A stretch of 38,117 nt of DNA from Lachnospiraceae bacterium (GCA_900770225.1 CAAGJU010000382.1:1-38117), one strand, 5' to 3'. Numbered from the stretch's first letter, positions 8,646 through 16,947 are shown. Numbers and translations: made by a program. The notes: generated from the letters alone by a model not told the origin.

Positions 8646-8745
8646 GGCAGTATTTGCCATTAACTGCCGTTCTGATAATAATATATATCTTTTTCTTTTC
8701 TTGCGTCAATATATATTCGGCAGTATTTGTCATTGACTGCCGAAT
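8646..8745 (-). promoter_or_regulatory. Promoter flanked by two palindromic operators of the AbiE pair
   Basis: On the minus strand, TTGACG (8709-8704) and TATATT (8685-8680) are separated by 18 bases, giving a plausible sigma-A promoter for the antitoxin gene. A palindrome lies on either side. ATTCGGCAGT (8715-8724) and ACTGCCGAAT (8736-8745) form a perfect 10-bp dyad just upstream of the -35 box. GGCAGT (8646-8651) and ACTGCC (8663-8668) form a 6-bp dyad near the start of transcription. Both have an 11-base spacer, and their centres are 73 bp apart, close to seven helical turns. This suits negative autoregulation by the upstream gene product. Confidence 0.75.
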
Positions 8746-8778
8746 TAATAATGTGATTTGTTTCCAATTTTTAAGAAA

Positions 8779-8808
8779 AGCCGGAGGCTTTTTACCTCTG
8801 GCTCTTTT
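8779..8808. terminator. Bidirectional terminator-like hairpin
   Basis: AGCCGGAGG (8779-8787) pairs with CCTCTGGCT (8795-8803) with one G-U pair. The stem is flanked by AAGAAA on one side and CTTTT on the other. It lies downstream of cbiC on the minus strand and can end the cobalamin operon before the AbiE promoter. Confidence 0.6.
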
Positions 8809-8834
8809 GAGACTGTTTACTCTTCATCTTTCTG

Positions 8835-9029
8835 TTACCGTTTCATGACTGCGAGCAGTGTGAGGACCGCAATAGCTATCGCCGCGATTGATACGATAAT
8901 GACAATCACCCTTCCAGGCCCTCCAGTCTGCAGGATCAGTTTCTCCGCATCCGCAACCCTGAATACCGGATTCTGTCTCAGGTGAGTTTCCTGCCCGAGG
9001 CTGTGTACAGAAGCGCATTGCAGATGCAT
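8835..9029 (-). CDS. Possible small C-terminally membrane-spanning protein or gene remnant
   Basis: This 64-codon frame overlaps the end of cbiC by about 50 bases. Its C-terminal half, LILQTGGPGRVIVIIVSIAA and onward, is one hydrophobic helix ending in VMKR. The layout of QTGG, hydrophobic stretch and basic tail resembles a sortase sorting signal (LPxTG), but the proline is missing. It may be a real small membrane protein, or the last part of a decayed surface or chelatase-like gene. No clear ribosome binding site was found. Confidence 0.3.
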   Translation of the reverse strand: MHLQCASVHSLGQETHLRQNPVFRVADAEKLILQTGGPGRVIVIIVSIAAIAIAVLTLLAVMKR

Positions 9030-9622
9030 GCGGCAATATTGCTGCCTCCCTTGCGGCCTCTGGCTACGATGCAGGGCACACCTGTCTGCATGATTTTTTC
9101 CTTGGATGCAACGACGTTGACAAATCCGACGGGAACGCCGATCACGGCTTCCGGCCGGATTTTCCCCTGTTCATACAGCACAGCCGTGCGGATCAATGCC
9201 GTAGGCGCATTACCGATGGCAAAGATCAGCGGCTTTTCCAGCTTCGACGCTTTTTCCATGCTGACAACAGCACGGGTCACGCCTCTCCTCTTCGCCTCTT
9301 CAGCCACATCCTCATCAGCCATAAAGCAGTGAACCTGTCCGCCGAAGCGAGCCAGTGTCTTTTTACTGATCCCTGCCATGGCCATCTGCGTATCCGTCAC
9401 AATATCCGCGCCGGACCGGAGCGCCTCGATGGCTCTGTCAATGACACCATCGGAAAAATACAGGCTTTCCGCATAGTCGAAATCAGCGCTGGTATGGATA
9501 CAGCGCATGACAATCGGCTCCGTGCCGGGCACCAGTGTGATATTTCTCTTTTTCAGTTCATCGGCGATAATCTCAAAGCTCTTCTTTTCAATGTCACCGG
9601 GTTTAATATTCTTAATTTCCAT
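8978..9622 (-). CDS. cbiC: Cobalt-precorrin-8 methylmutase CbiC
   Basis: The 214-residue protein contains the CbiC/CobH family landmarks IVMRCIHTSADFDYAESL (residues ~42-59) and GADIVTDTQMAMAGI (near residue 76), plus the conserved GNAPTAL and GVPVGFVNV segments. It isomerises cobalt-precorrin-8 to cobyrinic acid by moving the C-11 methyl group to C-12. The catalytic His in the CIHTSADF motif is present. It is the last gene of the cobalamin run, with a terminator-like hairpin at 8779-8808 after it. Length is normal for the family. Confidence 0.95.
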   Translation of the reverse strand: MEIKNIKPGDIEKKSFEIIADELKKRNITLVPGTEPIVMRCIHTSADFDYAESLYFSDGVIDRAIEALRSGADIVTDTQMAMAGISKKTLARFGGQVHCFMADEDVAEEAKRRGVTRAVVSMEKASKLEKPLIFAIGNAPTALIRTAVLYEQGKIRPEAVIGVPVGFVNVVASKEKIMQTGVPCIVARGRKGGSNIAACICNALLYTASGRKLT

Positions 9623-9712
9623 GACTGTCCCTCTGCCTGGATTCTGTTATGGAGAATGCGGTAAATCTTCTCCAATATCGATCAATTGCCTGCTGTGTCT
9701 CTTTTTGATAAA

Positions 9713-11377
9713 TTAAATGCCACAGTCAATGATGCGGTCGATAGCATCCATATCCAGATATTTTTTCAGCGTATCGGCGAGGATGTCGTACTGAGATTCC
9801 TTGTATTCGCGGTAATCAGTTCCGCTGATTCCAGAAGGATCAATACCCTTCTTCACCGCAAGTGCCCGGGCGATCCTGCCCGCCGCATCCGCGTGGTCAA
9901 AAATGCCATGTACGTAGGTACCGTAAACACTGCCGCGCTGGGCGCCATCTTCGATGGTGCCAGCATGGTCACCAGAAGAGTCTGCCGCAAACCGGACGTC
10001 ATTCTCTCTCACCTTTTTCCGGACATTGCCGTCCGGATCAAAATGTGAATCATCTTCACAGCAGACATTATCAGCCTTTAAACCGGAACCTGCTCCAGTC
10101 GTCCTGCTCTGCGTATTAAGCACAGCAAACGGCTGACAGTCCTTCGCTCTTTCTGTGACGCCATTGTGGATCTCATATCCTCTGATCCCCTGACCGCTGA
10201 CAGAAGACAGGATACCTCCGGTATTCTGTACGGTTCCGGCTACCTGTAGACGGGTTTTCTGGCCGGCAAATACGGTTTTTACGGGCAGAAGGCCCATGCC
10301 GCGCATCGTGCCGCCGACTTCCACACCCTGCGGATCGGATATGCTCTCTCCGAGCATCTGATAGCCGCCGCACACGCCGAAGATCACAGTTCCCTCTTTC
10401 GATTTATCCAGTATCGCCCTCTCGAGTCCGTTGTCACGCATCCACTGGAGATCGTCCATCGTATTTTTCGAACCGGGAATAAGGATCATGTCCGGATTCC
10501 CGAGGCTGCGGACAGATGAGCAGTAACGGATCGAAACACCGTTGACCAGCTCAAAAGCATTGAAATCCGTAAAATTGGAAATGCGCGGCAGACGGATCAC
10601 GGCAATATCGATCGCAGCATCGTCGGAACTGTTTTTCGCGTGGAACCGCTCCGTAAGACTGTCCTCATCATCCACATCGAGCTGCATATACGGCGTCACG
10701 CCGAGTACGGGAATTCCTGTGATCTCCTCGATCATCCTGACGCCGGAATCCAGCAGGTGGATATCGCCGCGGAATTTGTTGATAATCAGTCCTTTCACCA
10801 TGGCGCGTTCATCAGGATCCAGCAGGTGAACCGTACCCTCGAGCTGGGCAAAAACGCCGCCCCTGTCGATATCCCCGACGAGCAGTACAGGAGATTTTGC
10901 TATTTTTGCCATGCCCATATTCACAAAGCCGTCGGCATCCTTCAGATTGATCTCTGCAGGGCTGCCGGCGCCCTCGATGACGATCAGATCGTTTTCAGAC
11001 GCCAGGGATTCGTAAGCCTCACGGACCTTTGGTATCAGATTCGGTTTGAAGCGGTAATAATCCGCCGCCTTCATGGTCCCCAGCACTTCGCCGTTGACGA
11101 TGACCGACGAACCCATGTCGCTGACAGGCTTCAGCAGGACAGGGTTCATGCGCACATCAGGTGCGATGCCCGCGCATTCGGCCTGCATGACCTGCGCGCG
11201 TCCCATCTCCAGCCCTTCCGACGTGATGTAGGAATTCAGCGCCATATTCTGTCCTTTGAAAGGCGCCACGCGCAGGCCTCTCTCCGCATAGATACGGCAA
11301 AGCCCGGCAGCGATCAGGCTTTTTCCCACATTGGACATGGTGCCCTGGATCATGATGGATTTAGCAGATTTCTTCAA
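9713..11377 (-). CDS. cbiP: Cobyric acid synthase CbiP/CobQ
   Basis: The 554-residue enzyme amidates four carboxylates of adenosylcobyrinic a,c-diamide, using glutamine and ATP. It has the N-terminal synthetase P-loop region (GTMSNVGKS) and a C-terminal glutamine amidotransferase domain with nucleophile Cys336 (GVCGGYQML) and His490 (GTYVHGIFD). It is longer than typical members of about 500 residues because of a hydrophilic insert between roughly residues 420 and 480, just before the catalytic histidine motif. Its ATG overlaps the end of cobD by four bases (ATGA), indicating coupled translation. Confidence 0.95.
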   Translation of the reverse strand: MKKSAKSIMIQGTMSNVGKSLIAAGLCRIYAERGLRVAPFKGQNMALNSYITSEGLEMGRAQVMQAECAGIAPDVRMNPVLLKPVSDMGSSVIVNGEVLGTMKAADYYRFKPNLIPKVREAYESLASENDLIVIEGAGSPAEINLKDADGFVNMGMAKIAKSPVLLVGDIDRGGVFAQLEGTVHLLDPDERAMVKGLIINKFRGDIHLLDSGVRMIEEITGIPVLGVTPYMQLDVDDEDSLTERFHAKNSSDDAAIDIAVIRLPRISNFTDFNAFELVNGVSIRYCSSVRSLGNPDMILIPGSKNTMDDLQWMRDNGLERAILDKSKEGTVIFGVCGGYQMLGESISDPQGVEVGGTMRGMGLLPVKTVFAGQKTRLQVAGTVQNTGGILSSVSGQGIRGYEIHNGVTERAKDCQPFAVLNTQSRTTGAGSGLKADNVCCEDDSHFDPDGNVRKKVRENDVRFAADSSGDHAGTIEDGAQRGSVYGTYVHGIFDHADAAGRIARALAVKKGIDPSGISGTDYREYKESQYDILADTLKKYLDMDAIDRIIDCGI

Positions 11378-12435
11378 GTCAGCAGCCTCCGTAAAGTGCT
11401 TATCAGTTTTACATTGTCTTCATGCAGCCGGACGGCCACGCGGAAATAACCGGGGCCAAGGCCGGTATAATTGCTGCAATCACGGATCAGGATACCCTCG
11501 CGGAGAAGCCGTCCTTCAAAGCCGCCGTTTTTCCCCTCCGGAACACGGAAAAGAATGTAGTTGGCCATTGCCTCCGATGTCCAGAGTCCGATCCTGCTCA
11601 GCTCCCGGAGCAGGTACGCTCTTTCCTTTCCTATGATCTGACGTGAACGCGTCAGATAGGAGGGATCCGTCCGCAGTGCCGCAATACCCGCCATCTGAGC
11701 CGGTATCGAGACATTCCATGGCTGACAGAGGGATTGCATCCGTTCCAGAAGCACCCGGTCATACGTCATGCCGTAGCCGAGCCGGAGTCCTGCCATCGCA
11801 TAGGTTTTGGTAAAGGCATTCAGGAGAAAAATATCATGGTCAGTTCCCATATATTTTCTGACCGACCGCTCTTCTCCATCGTCACAGAGAGCGAGAAAAC
11901 ACTCGTCGACCATCAGATGAATGCCATACTTTGTGCAGCGCCGGATGATTTCTTCCATGAGACCGGGATCCGCAAGAAGTCCGGTGGGATTCTCAGGATT
12001 GCAGAGGATCAGCGCATCGGTGTCTTCTGTGAGCTGATCCAGTATTCTTTCCGTCAGACGGAATCCGTTCTCGATGCCGCGCATGTGCATGACAATATCA
12101 TCACAGCCGGCTGCTCTAAGTGCACGGGCGTATTCGGCAAAGCAGGGCGCAGCAAGCACTGCCCGATGCGGTCTTACGGCTTCTGCCCACAGAAAGATCA
12201 GCTCCGCAGCGCCGTTTCCGAAGATCAGCTCCTCCGCCGGCACATTTTCGCGTGCAGCGAGCAGCCGGGTCAGCTCTTCTTTTCTCGCGTCAGGATAGCG
12301 CGCAATAAAGGCAGCGCTCTCCCGCACGGCCTCCGTCACACCGGGAGGCGGACCGAGTGGATTCATATTCACAGAAAAATCAACAACATCCGGGTGGCGG
12401 TAGACATCGCCGCCATGGATATGTATATCCGTCAT
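11374..12435 (-). CDS. cobD: L-threonine-O-3-phosphate decarboxylase CobD (aminotransferase fold)
   Basis: The 353-residue PLP enzyme has the fold-type I motif FTKTYAMAGLRLGYG, which contains the Schiff-base lysine, and the N-terminal VDFSVNMNPLGPP typical of CobD/HisC relatives. In this cobalamin cluster it most likely decarboxylates threonine phosphate to (R)-1-amino-2-propanol phosphate, the linker that CbiB attaches to cobyric acid. Sequence alone cannot fully exclude histidinol-phosphate aminotransferase; the context decides. It is coupled to cbiP by a four-base overlap. Confidence 0.88.
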   Translation of the reverse strand: MTDIHIHGGDVYRHPDVVDFSVNMNPLGPPPGVTEAVRESAAFIARYPDARKEELTRLLAARENVPAEELIFGNGAAELIFLWAEAVRPHRAVLAAPCFAEYARALRAAGCDDIVMHMRGIENGFRLTERILDQLTEDTDALILCNPENPTGLLADPGLMEEIIRRCTKYGIHLMVDECFLALCDDGEERSVRKYMGTDHDIFLLNAFTKTYAMAGLRLGYGMTYDRVLLERMQSLCQPWNVSIPAQMAGIAALRTDPSYLTRSRQIIGKERAYLLRELSRIGLWTSEAMANYILFRVPEGKNGGFEGRLLREGILIRDCSNYTGLGPGYFRVAVRLHEDNVKLISTLRRLLT

Positions 12436-12485
12436 TTTTCATTCTCCATTTTCAACCACAATATCACATGGGCTCAGTTCATTCT

Positions 12486-12569
12486 TCATACAAACCATAT
12501 GCTTTGAGCTGTGAATAACATGATAACCGGCACTGTCGCAGCTATGTACCCTATGATAACGCTGCCCAT
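12486..12569 (-). pseudogene. Possible remnant of an ABC-type permease C-terminus
   Basis: In the 145-base gap between cbiB and cobD a 27-codon frame reads MGSVIIGYIAATVPVIMLF and then ends at a TGA. It resembles the final membrane helix of carbohydrate-type ABC permeases, without the rest of the protein. This could equally be a chance hydrophobic frame; no ribosome binding site is present. Confidence 0.2.
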
Positions 12570-12580
12570 CCGGTAACAGA

Positions 12581-13558
12581 TTACAACAATATTCTTACTG
12601 CTATGCGCAGTGCCGCAAGCAGCAGAAGCACAAGTACGGATGTGGCGATCATCAGCCTGTTCGCACGCGGAATATCCTCCGGAACAACCGTCCTGATCGG
12701 GTCTCCCAGAAACTGCTTCTTATGCAGTTTTCCGAAATACCAGGCGTCACCGGCCAGCTGCACGTCCAGCGCACCGGCCATGGCGGCTTCGGTGTGCGCG
12801 GAATTCGGGCTGTCATGTTTTTTCCTGTCGCGCACAAAAATACGCAGCGCATTTTTCCCATCCATGCGGAGCAGGCCCGCCGCCAGGCACATCAGAATAC
12901 CACAGAGACGCGCCGGCAGAAAGTTCAGCACATCGTCGAGGCGGGCGGCAAAGGTACCGAAGCGGATGTAGCGGTCATTTTTATAACCGATCATCGAATC
13001 CATGGTATTTACAGCCTTATAAAAAAATCCACCGGCTGCGCCGAACAGCATCATATAGAAAAGCGGAGCGGTCTCGCCGTCGGAGGCGTTTTCTGCCGTC
13101 GTCTCCACGGCGGCTTTGACCACGCCTGTCATATCCAGACGCTCCGTGTCCCGGCCGACCACCATGGACACTGCCTGCCGCGCCTGACGGAGATCGCCGG
13201 TCTTCACAGCCCGGTACACCCGCATGGTCTCATCGCGCAGAGAGCGCGCAGCCAGCAGGCGGCCGCACCACCAGGTTTCAAGGGCGAATCCAACCCAGAA
13301 ATTCAGATGATAGAACAGCTGAAGCAGCAGAAACGGCACAGCTGTACTGATTAGAAGAACAGTGCAGGCGCAGAACACGCCGGCCGTGCGCTCTCTGGTA
13401 CCAAAGATCCGCCGGTACATGGCTTCACATCCTGAGATCAATTTTCCGATCAGCTGCACCGGGTGATACCAGCTGTGCGGATCCCCGATGATGAGATCCA
13501 GAATGAATCCGGCCACAGCAGCAAAGAGCACCGGGTCGTGCCGGATCAGTTCCGCCAT
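12581..13558 (-). CDS. cbiB: Adenosylcobinamide-phosphate synthase CbiB
   Basis: The 325-residue integral membrane protein begins with LFAAVAGFILDLIIGDPHSW and HPVQLIGKLI, the CbiB/CobD(Pseudomonas) signature, and later has TTAENASDGETAPLFYM. Several hydrophobic helices are visible, including one at the very C-terminus. It joins the aminopropanol phosphate made by CobD to adenosylcobyric acid. Its start overlaps the end of cbiA by 13 bases, which fits translational coupling. Confidence 0.95.
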   Translation of the reverse strand: MAELIRHDPVLFAAVAGFILDLIIGDPHSWYHPVQLIGKLISGCEAMYRRIFGTRERTAGVFCACTVLLISTAVPFLLLQLFYHLNFWVGFALETWWCGRLLAARSLRDETMRVYRAVKTGDLRQARQAVSMVVGRDTERLDMTGVVKAAVETTAENASDGETAPLFYMMLFGAAGGFFYKAVNTMDSMIGYKNDRYIRFGTFAARLDDVLNFLPARLCGILMCLAAGLLRMDGKNALRIFVRDRKKHDSPNSAHTEAAMAGALDVQLAGDAWYFGKLHKKQFLGDPIRTVVPEDIPRANRLMIATSVLVLLLLAALRIAVRILL

Positions 13559-15075
13559 AAGTTTCTCCTCCGTTGGTATTTACGGCAGCAGTCGAGAAAT
13601 GCCGCGGCCACACCGGGATTTGCGTAGTAATACAGATGCGGGAAGCCGGCATACATCGTGTCCGTCTCCCTGACGCACCGCCAGCTCCACTTGCCAGACG
13701 GTTTGACCGCCAGCATCGCGCTGCCCGGATTATCCGATTCATAATAATGAAATTCATGCGCGCGGACGGAGCCGACATCTCTGCCGAAAAATCTGCCCTC
13801 CCTGAGTTCCACATAGCCGAATCGCGTCAGATGGCCGGTGTCATATGCCTTCTCAGGAAACATACCAACGAGAGGATACGTCTGTCCCTTCTGATCTGTC
13901 AGTGTCCGGTGCAGATACAGAAAGCCTCCGCACTCTGCCTGCACGGGCATGCCTCCGGTGATGACATCGCGAATGGCACGGCGCATGGATTCGTTCTGCG
14001 ACAGGACTTCTGCGTGAAGTTCAGGATATCCGCCGTGCAGCAGGAGTCCGTCGAGATTTTCCGGCAGCTTCTCATCCCGCATCGGAGAAAAAGGAACCAG
14101 TTCCGCGCCAAACCGCCGCAGAAGCTCGAGATTGTCTTCATACATGAAGCAGAAGGCTTCGTCCCTTGCAAGTCCTATGCGAATTTTGCCGATCGTTTTA
14201 TCATCCTGTCCTGCTTTCGCATGGCTTTTATCTGCACTGCACACACAGCTTTTTCGCTCACACTCTTCTTCTGAAGCACGGATATCCAGCTCGTTATCAG
14301 ATATCCGCTCCCTGTCCCCAGGTGCCTGCATCTCTATCCGCACACGATCTTCCTCACGCTGTATCTCCTCATCCGGAATATCAGGTGCGCTGTCTGCAAT
14401 GGCCAGAATTTGTTCCAGATCCATCGTCTGCCGGAAAAGTCCTGCCAGCTGACCGAGCTTCTCCTGAAGGCCTGGAATCTCATCAGGCATCACAAGACCC
14501 AGGTGCCTGCTCTCGAGCGTCATCGATGCCTCAAGCTTTGGCACATATCCTACGACAGGAATGCCTGTCTCGGTCTCGATCATTTTTTTCAGAGTGGGGA
14601 AAAATGAAGCTGACACGCGGTTGAGAATAATCCCCCGGATCATCTGCCCGCCGGGAAAGTCGAGGAATCCGCGAACCATCGGAAGAACCGAACGGCTCAC
14701 GCCGTGTGCCGGAACAACGAGAAGCACAGGTGTCCGGGTAATCTCTGCGAGATCTGAGGAGCCGCCAGCAGAAGAATTTGCTGAGATTCCGTCATAAAAT
14801 CCCATGACGCCCTCCAGCACCGCAAGATCCGCCTTCTCCGCACGGGTTGCCATCAGCATTCTCGTGCGGCCACCGTCCGTGAACCACGGATCCAGGTTTC
14901 TGCTCTTCGTACCAAGGACCGTTGTGTGAAACATGGGATCGATGAAATCCGGGCCGCACTTGAAGGATACCGGTGTCATCCCCTGCTCCTGCAGCAGTCT
15001 GAGAAGACCGCAGGTGATGAGCGTTTTGCCTGAGCCGCTGGAAACAGCGGCGATCATGAAACGTCTGAGCTTCAT
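13546..15075 (-). CDS. cbiA: Cobyrinate a,c-diamide synthase CbiA
   Basis: The 509-residue enzyme has an N-terminal ATP-binding domain (MIAAVSSGSGKT) and a C-terminal class I glutamine amidotransferase domain with Cys382 (QAECGGFLYL) and a histidine in VRAHEFHYYES. It amidates the a and c carboxylates of cobyrinate. The linker between the two domains, about residues 225-295, is unusually long, charged and cysteine-containing (EEECERKSCVCSADKS). Family members are usually about 450 residues. Both active domains look intact. Confidence 0.94.
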   Translation of the reverse strand: MKLRRFMIAAVSSGSGKTLITCGLLRLLQEQGMTPVSFKCGPDFIDPMFHTTVLGTKSRNLDPWFTDGGRTRMLMATRAEKADLAVLEGVMGFYDGISANSSAGGSSDLAEITRTPVLLVVPAHGVSRSVLPMVRGFLDFPGGQMIRGIILNRVSASFFPTLKKMIETETGIPVVGYVPKLEASMTLESRHLGLVMPDEIPGLQEKLGQLAGLFRQTMDLEQILAIADSAPDIPDEEIQREEDRVRIEMQAPGDRERISDNELDIRASEEECERKSCVCSADKSHAKAGQDDKTIGKIRIGLARDEAFCFMYEDNLELLRRFGAELVPFSPMRDEKLPENLDGLLLHGGYPELHAEVLSQNESMRRAIRDVITGGMPVQAECGGFLYLHRTLTDQKGQTYPLVGMFPEKAYDTGHLTRFGYVELREGRFFGRDVGSVRAHEFHYYESDNPGSAMLAVKPSGKWSWRCVRETDTMYAGFPHLYYYANPGVAAAFLDCCRKYQRRRNLWRN

Positions 15076-15159
15076 AGGATATCTGCCTTTACTCTGCGAA
15101 AACTACCATACTGTAGTAAGCCTGGCTGCTCCCGTCTGTTTCCGGAACAGCATCAGCTG

Positions 15160-15335
15160 CTGGCCGCCCGACTGCGCCTGTGCAGTCACGAGGTATACGA
15201 AAGAAGTTTACGAACCGGCTTCCGATCCCTTCGCAACTATGCTTCTGTATTCAGGATGTACACGGAATAATTCGCGAACTGGTTCGCCGATGCCTTTGCA
15301 ACTACGCTTCTGCAGTCAGGATATATACGGGATCC
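15160..15335 (-). repeat. Three decayed 65-bp tandem copies of the cbiET 3' end
   Basis: The last codons of cbiET (15302-15335) are repeated twice downstream at a 65-base spacing. Minus-strand translations are VYILTAEA-stop in the gene, VYILNTEA-stop around 15237-15265, and VYLVTAQA without a stop around 15172-15200. The segments after each stop, 15275-15298 and 15211-15233, also match with one indel. This is a direct tandem duplication that has diverged in step with distance from the gene. Confidence 0.8.
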
Positions 15336-16519
15336 TCCCCGTGCATCAGATGATACCGTCCCGCCTTTATCGATCTGGCGGCGGACAGACAGACGACATC
15401 GGGATCCGTCAGGCCATTTTCCTTCAGTGCATTGAGTGCCGCGCTCAGTGTCTCGAGCGTTACGGCATTGATCACGATCCGGACAGACGGATTTGCAGTC
15501 ACGACCTGGTGCACGATTTCTCCGAGCATGCCTCCGCTTCCGCCGACAAACACATGGGTCGGTGCCGGCAGCCCCTGCAGGGCCTCCGGTGCCGTGCCGG
15601 CGATCACATGCACGTTTGCCGCATGAAACTTCAGCGCATTCTGCCGGATCAGCTCGACAGCCTCCGGTTTCTGCTCAATGGCAAAAACCTGTCCCCGGTA
15701 TGCCCTGAGAGCGGCACACACGGTAACAGAACCCGTTCCTGCGCCGATATCATAGACGACAGCATCTGGCGTCAGCTGCAGATGAGCAAGCGAAGCGGTA
15801 CGAACTTCTTCCTTTGTCATCGGGACTTTGCCACGGATAAAGGCGGTGTCAGGTACTGAACCCGTTCGCCAGACTTCGGGATCCGGAGAGAGCACAGGTC
15901 TGTCGATCAGGATCACGGACAGCGCGCTGAACGCTTTCCCGATAAATTCCTTTGGGCAGCCCGTCAGAATCTGCTCCGTCGGCATACCGAAATCGCATCC
16001 GATGGTGATGCCGGCTTCGCCCAGGCCGAATTTTTCAAGACTGCTGCACACATCGGATACACCTTCTCTGCTCCCGAGTATGGCAAAGGTATGCGGATGA
16101 TAGAGGACTTCCCCGACGATGTTCTCCTGATTCCCGTGCAGGCTGACGAGGTGAATCTCCTGCCATGAGCGATGCACTCTGCTGCAGAAATACGAGACGC
16201 AGGAAATCCCCGGCATCACGCGCACGCCCTGCGGAAGCACGCCAAGCAGCTTCTCTGCTCCGCTGTAAAATCCGGTATCCCCGGAGAGCAGAACGGCGAT
16301 CCTGTCCGCCTCCGGATGCTTCGTGATCACAGTGCGTACATCCGCCGGCAGATAGGCTTTCACGCGGATAGCTGCCTGTGCCGCCATGGCTGCCGTCTCA
16401 CTGTTCAGCATGCGCTCTGCCCCGATCAGCAGATCTGCCTTCTGTATAAACGCCTGCGCCTCCAGCGTCAGGCCACCGGCATATCCCATGCCGATGCCGA
16501 TCAGTGCGATATTGCGCAT
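15302..16519 (-). CDS. cbiET: Bifunctional cobalt-precorrin-7 C5-methyltransferase / C15-methyltransferase CbiET
   Basis: The fused enzyme has an N-terminal CbiE tetrapyrrole methylase (IALIGIGMGYAGG at the start, VLLSGDTGFYSGA, and MPGISCVSYFCSR), followed by a CbiT methyltransferase (VVYDIGAGTGSVTV, the SAM-binding loop, and AHLQLTPDAV). It adds methyl groups at C-5 and C-15 and decarboxylates the C-12 acetate. GGGGGT precedes the ATG at 16519 by five bases, whereas an upstream in-frame ATG at 16543 has no such site, so 16519 is preferred. It heads the cobalamin run. No B12 riboswitch is recognisable upstream. Confidence 0.93.
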   Translation of the reverse strand: MRNIALIGIGMGYAGGLTLEAQAFIQKADLLIGAERMLNSETAAMAAQAAIRVKAYLPADVRTVITKHPEADRIAVLLSGDTGFYSGAEKLLGVLPQGVRVMPGISCVSYFCSRVHRSWQEIHLVSLHGNQENIVGEVLYHPHTFAILGSREGVSDVCSSLEKFGLGEAGITIGCDFGMPTEQILTGCPKEFIGKAFSALSVILIDRPVLSPDPEVWRTGSVPDTAFIRGKVPMTKEEVRTASLAHLQLTPDAVVYDIGAGTGSVTVCAALRAYRGQVFAIEQKPEAVELIRQNALKFHAANVHVIAGTAPEALQGLPAPTHVFVGGSGGMLGEIVHQVVTANPSVRIVINAVTLETLSAALNALKENGLTDPDVVCLSAARSIKAGRYHLMHGEDPVYILTAEA

Positions 16520-16604
16520 ATGCACCCCCAGAATTCGTTTCATTTACATACGAAATATATTCTATATCGTCCCTTTTATTAGCGGGTTCAGTAAATCAGT
16601 GAAC

Positions 16605-16947
16605 AGCTGCCACAGATGACCGGCGACCTTTGTGCGTTTTTCGTAGTGAGTGAGCACGCTAGCTGCGGCCCGGGTGACAACCGTTCAGCGGTTCGCCGTT
16701 TCCGCTCTGGCTTCGCCCTTCGGGCTCGCCAATCGCGGACGGCTGTCGCATGGGCGGTTTATAATGCTCTCGCTTCGTCCTACGGACTCGCGACAGCATA
16801 ACAACCGCTCCAAGCAAAAATGCATTCAATAGTTCTCCATGCCTGCAAGCTTTGAAAATGCATTTTTGCGCGTTTTGTCAGAGGGCCGCAAACAGGCGCG
16901 TGCGAGCGAACAGAAAAACGTACAGTGAGACGGTCGCTGTGAAAGCT
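16605..16947. repeat. Structured dispersed repeat A, copy 2 (full-length)
   Basis: This complete copy of the element at 1-157 lies between divergent cbiET and glnA. Its stems match copy 1: GCACGC (16654-16659) with GCGTGC (16898-16903), TGCGGCCC (16664-16671) with GGGCCGCA (16883-16890), and TGACAA (16675-16680) with TTGTCA (16875-16880). The tip hairpin is 13 bp here, 16814-16826 with 16857-16869, with TGC:GCA replacing CGC:GCG in copy 1. An extra segment of about 120 bases (16687-16809) carries two more hairpins with CTTCG..GG..CTCG loops. Outer arms add CGTTTTTC with GAAAAACG, and AGCT, CACAG and CGACC with GGTCG, CTGTG and AGCT. Confidence 0.78.

Noticed and set aside
16605..16947. Insertion sequence
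   Set aside because: There is no transposase frame and no target-site duplication; the termini are part of a hairpin.
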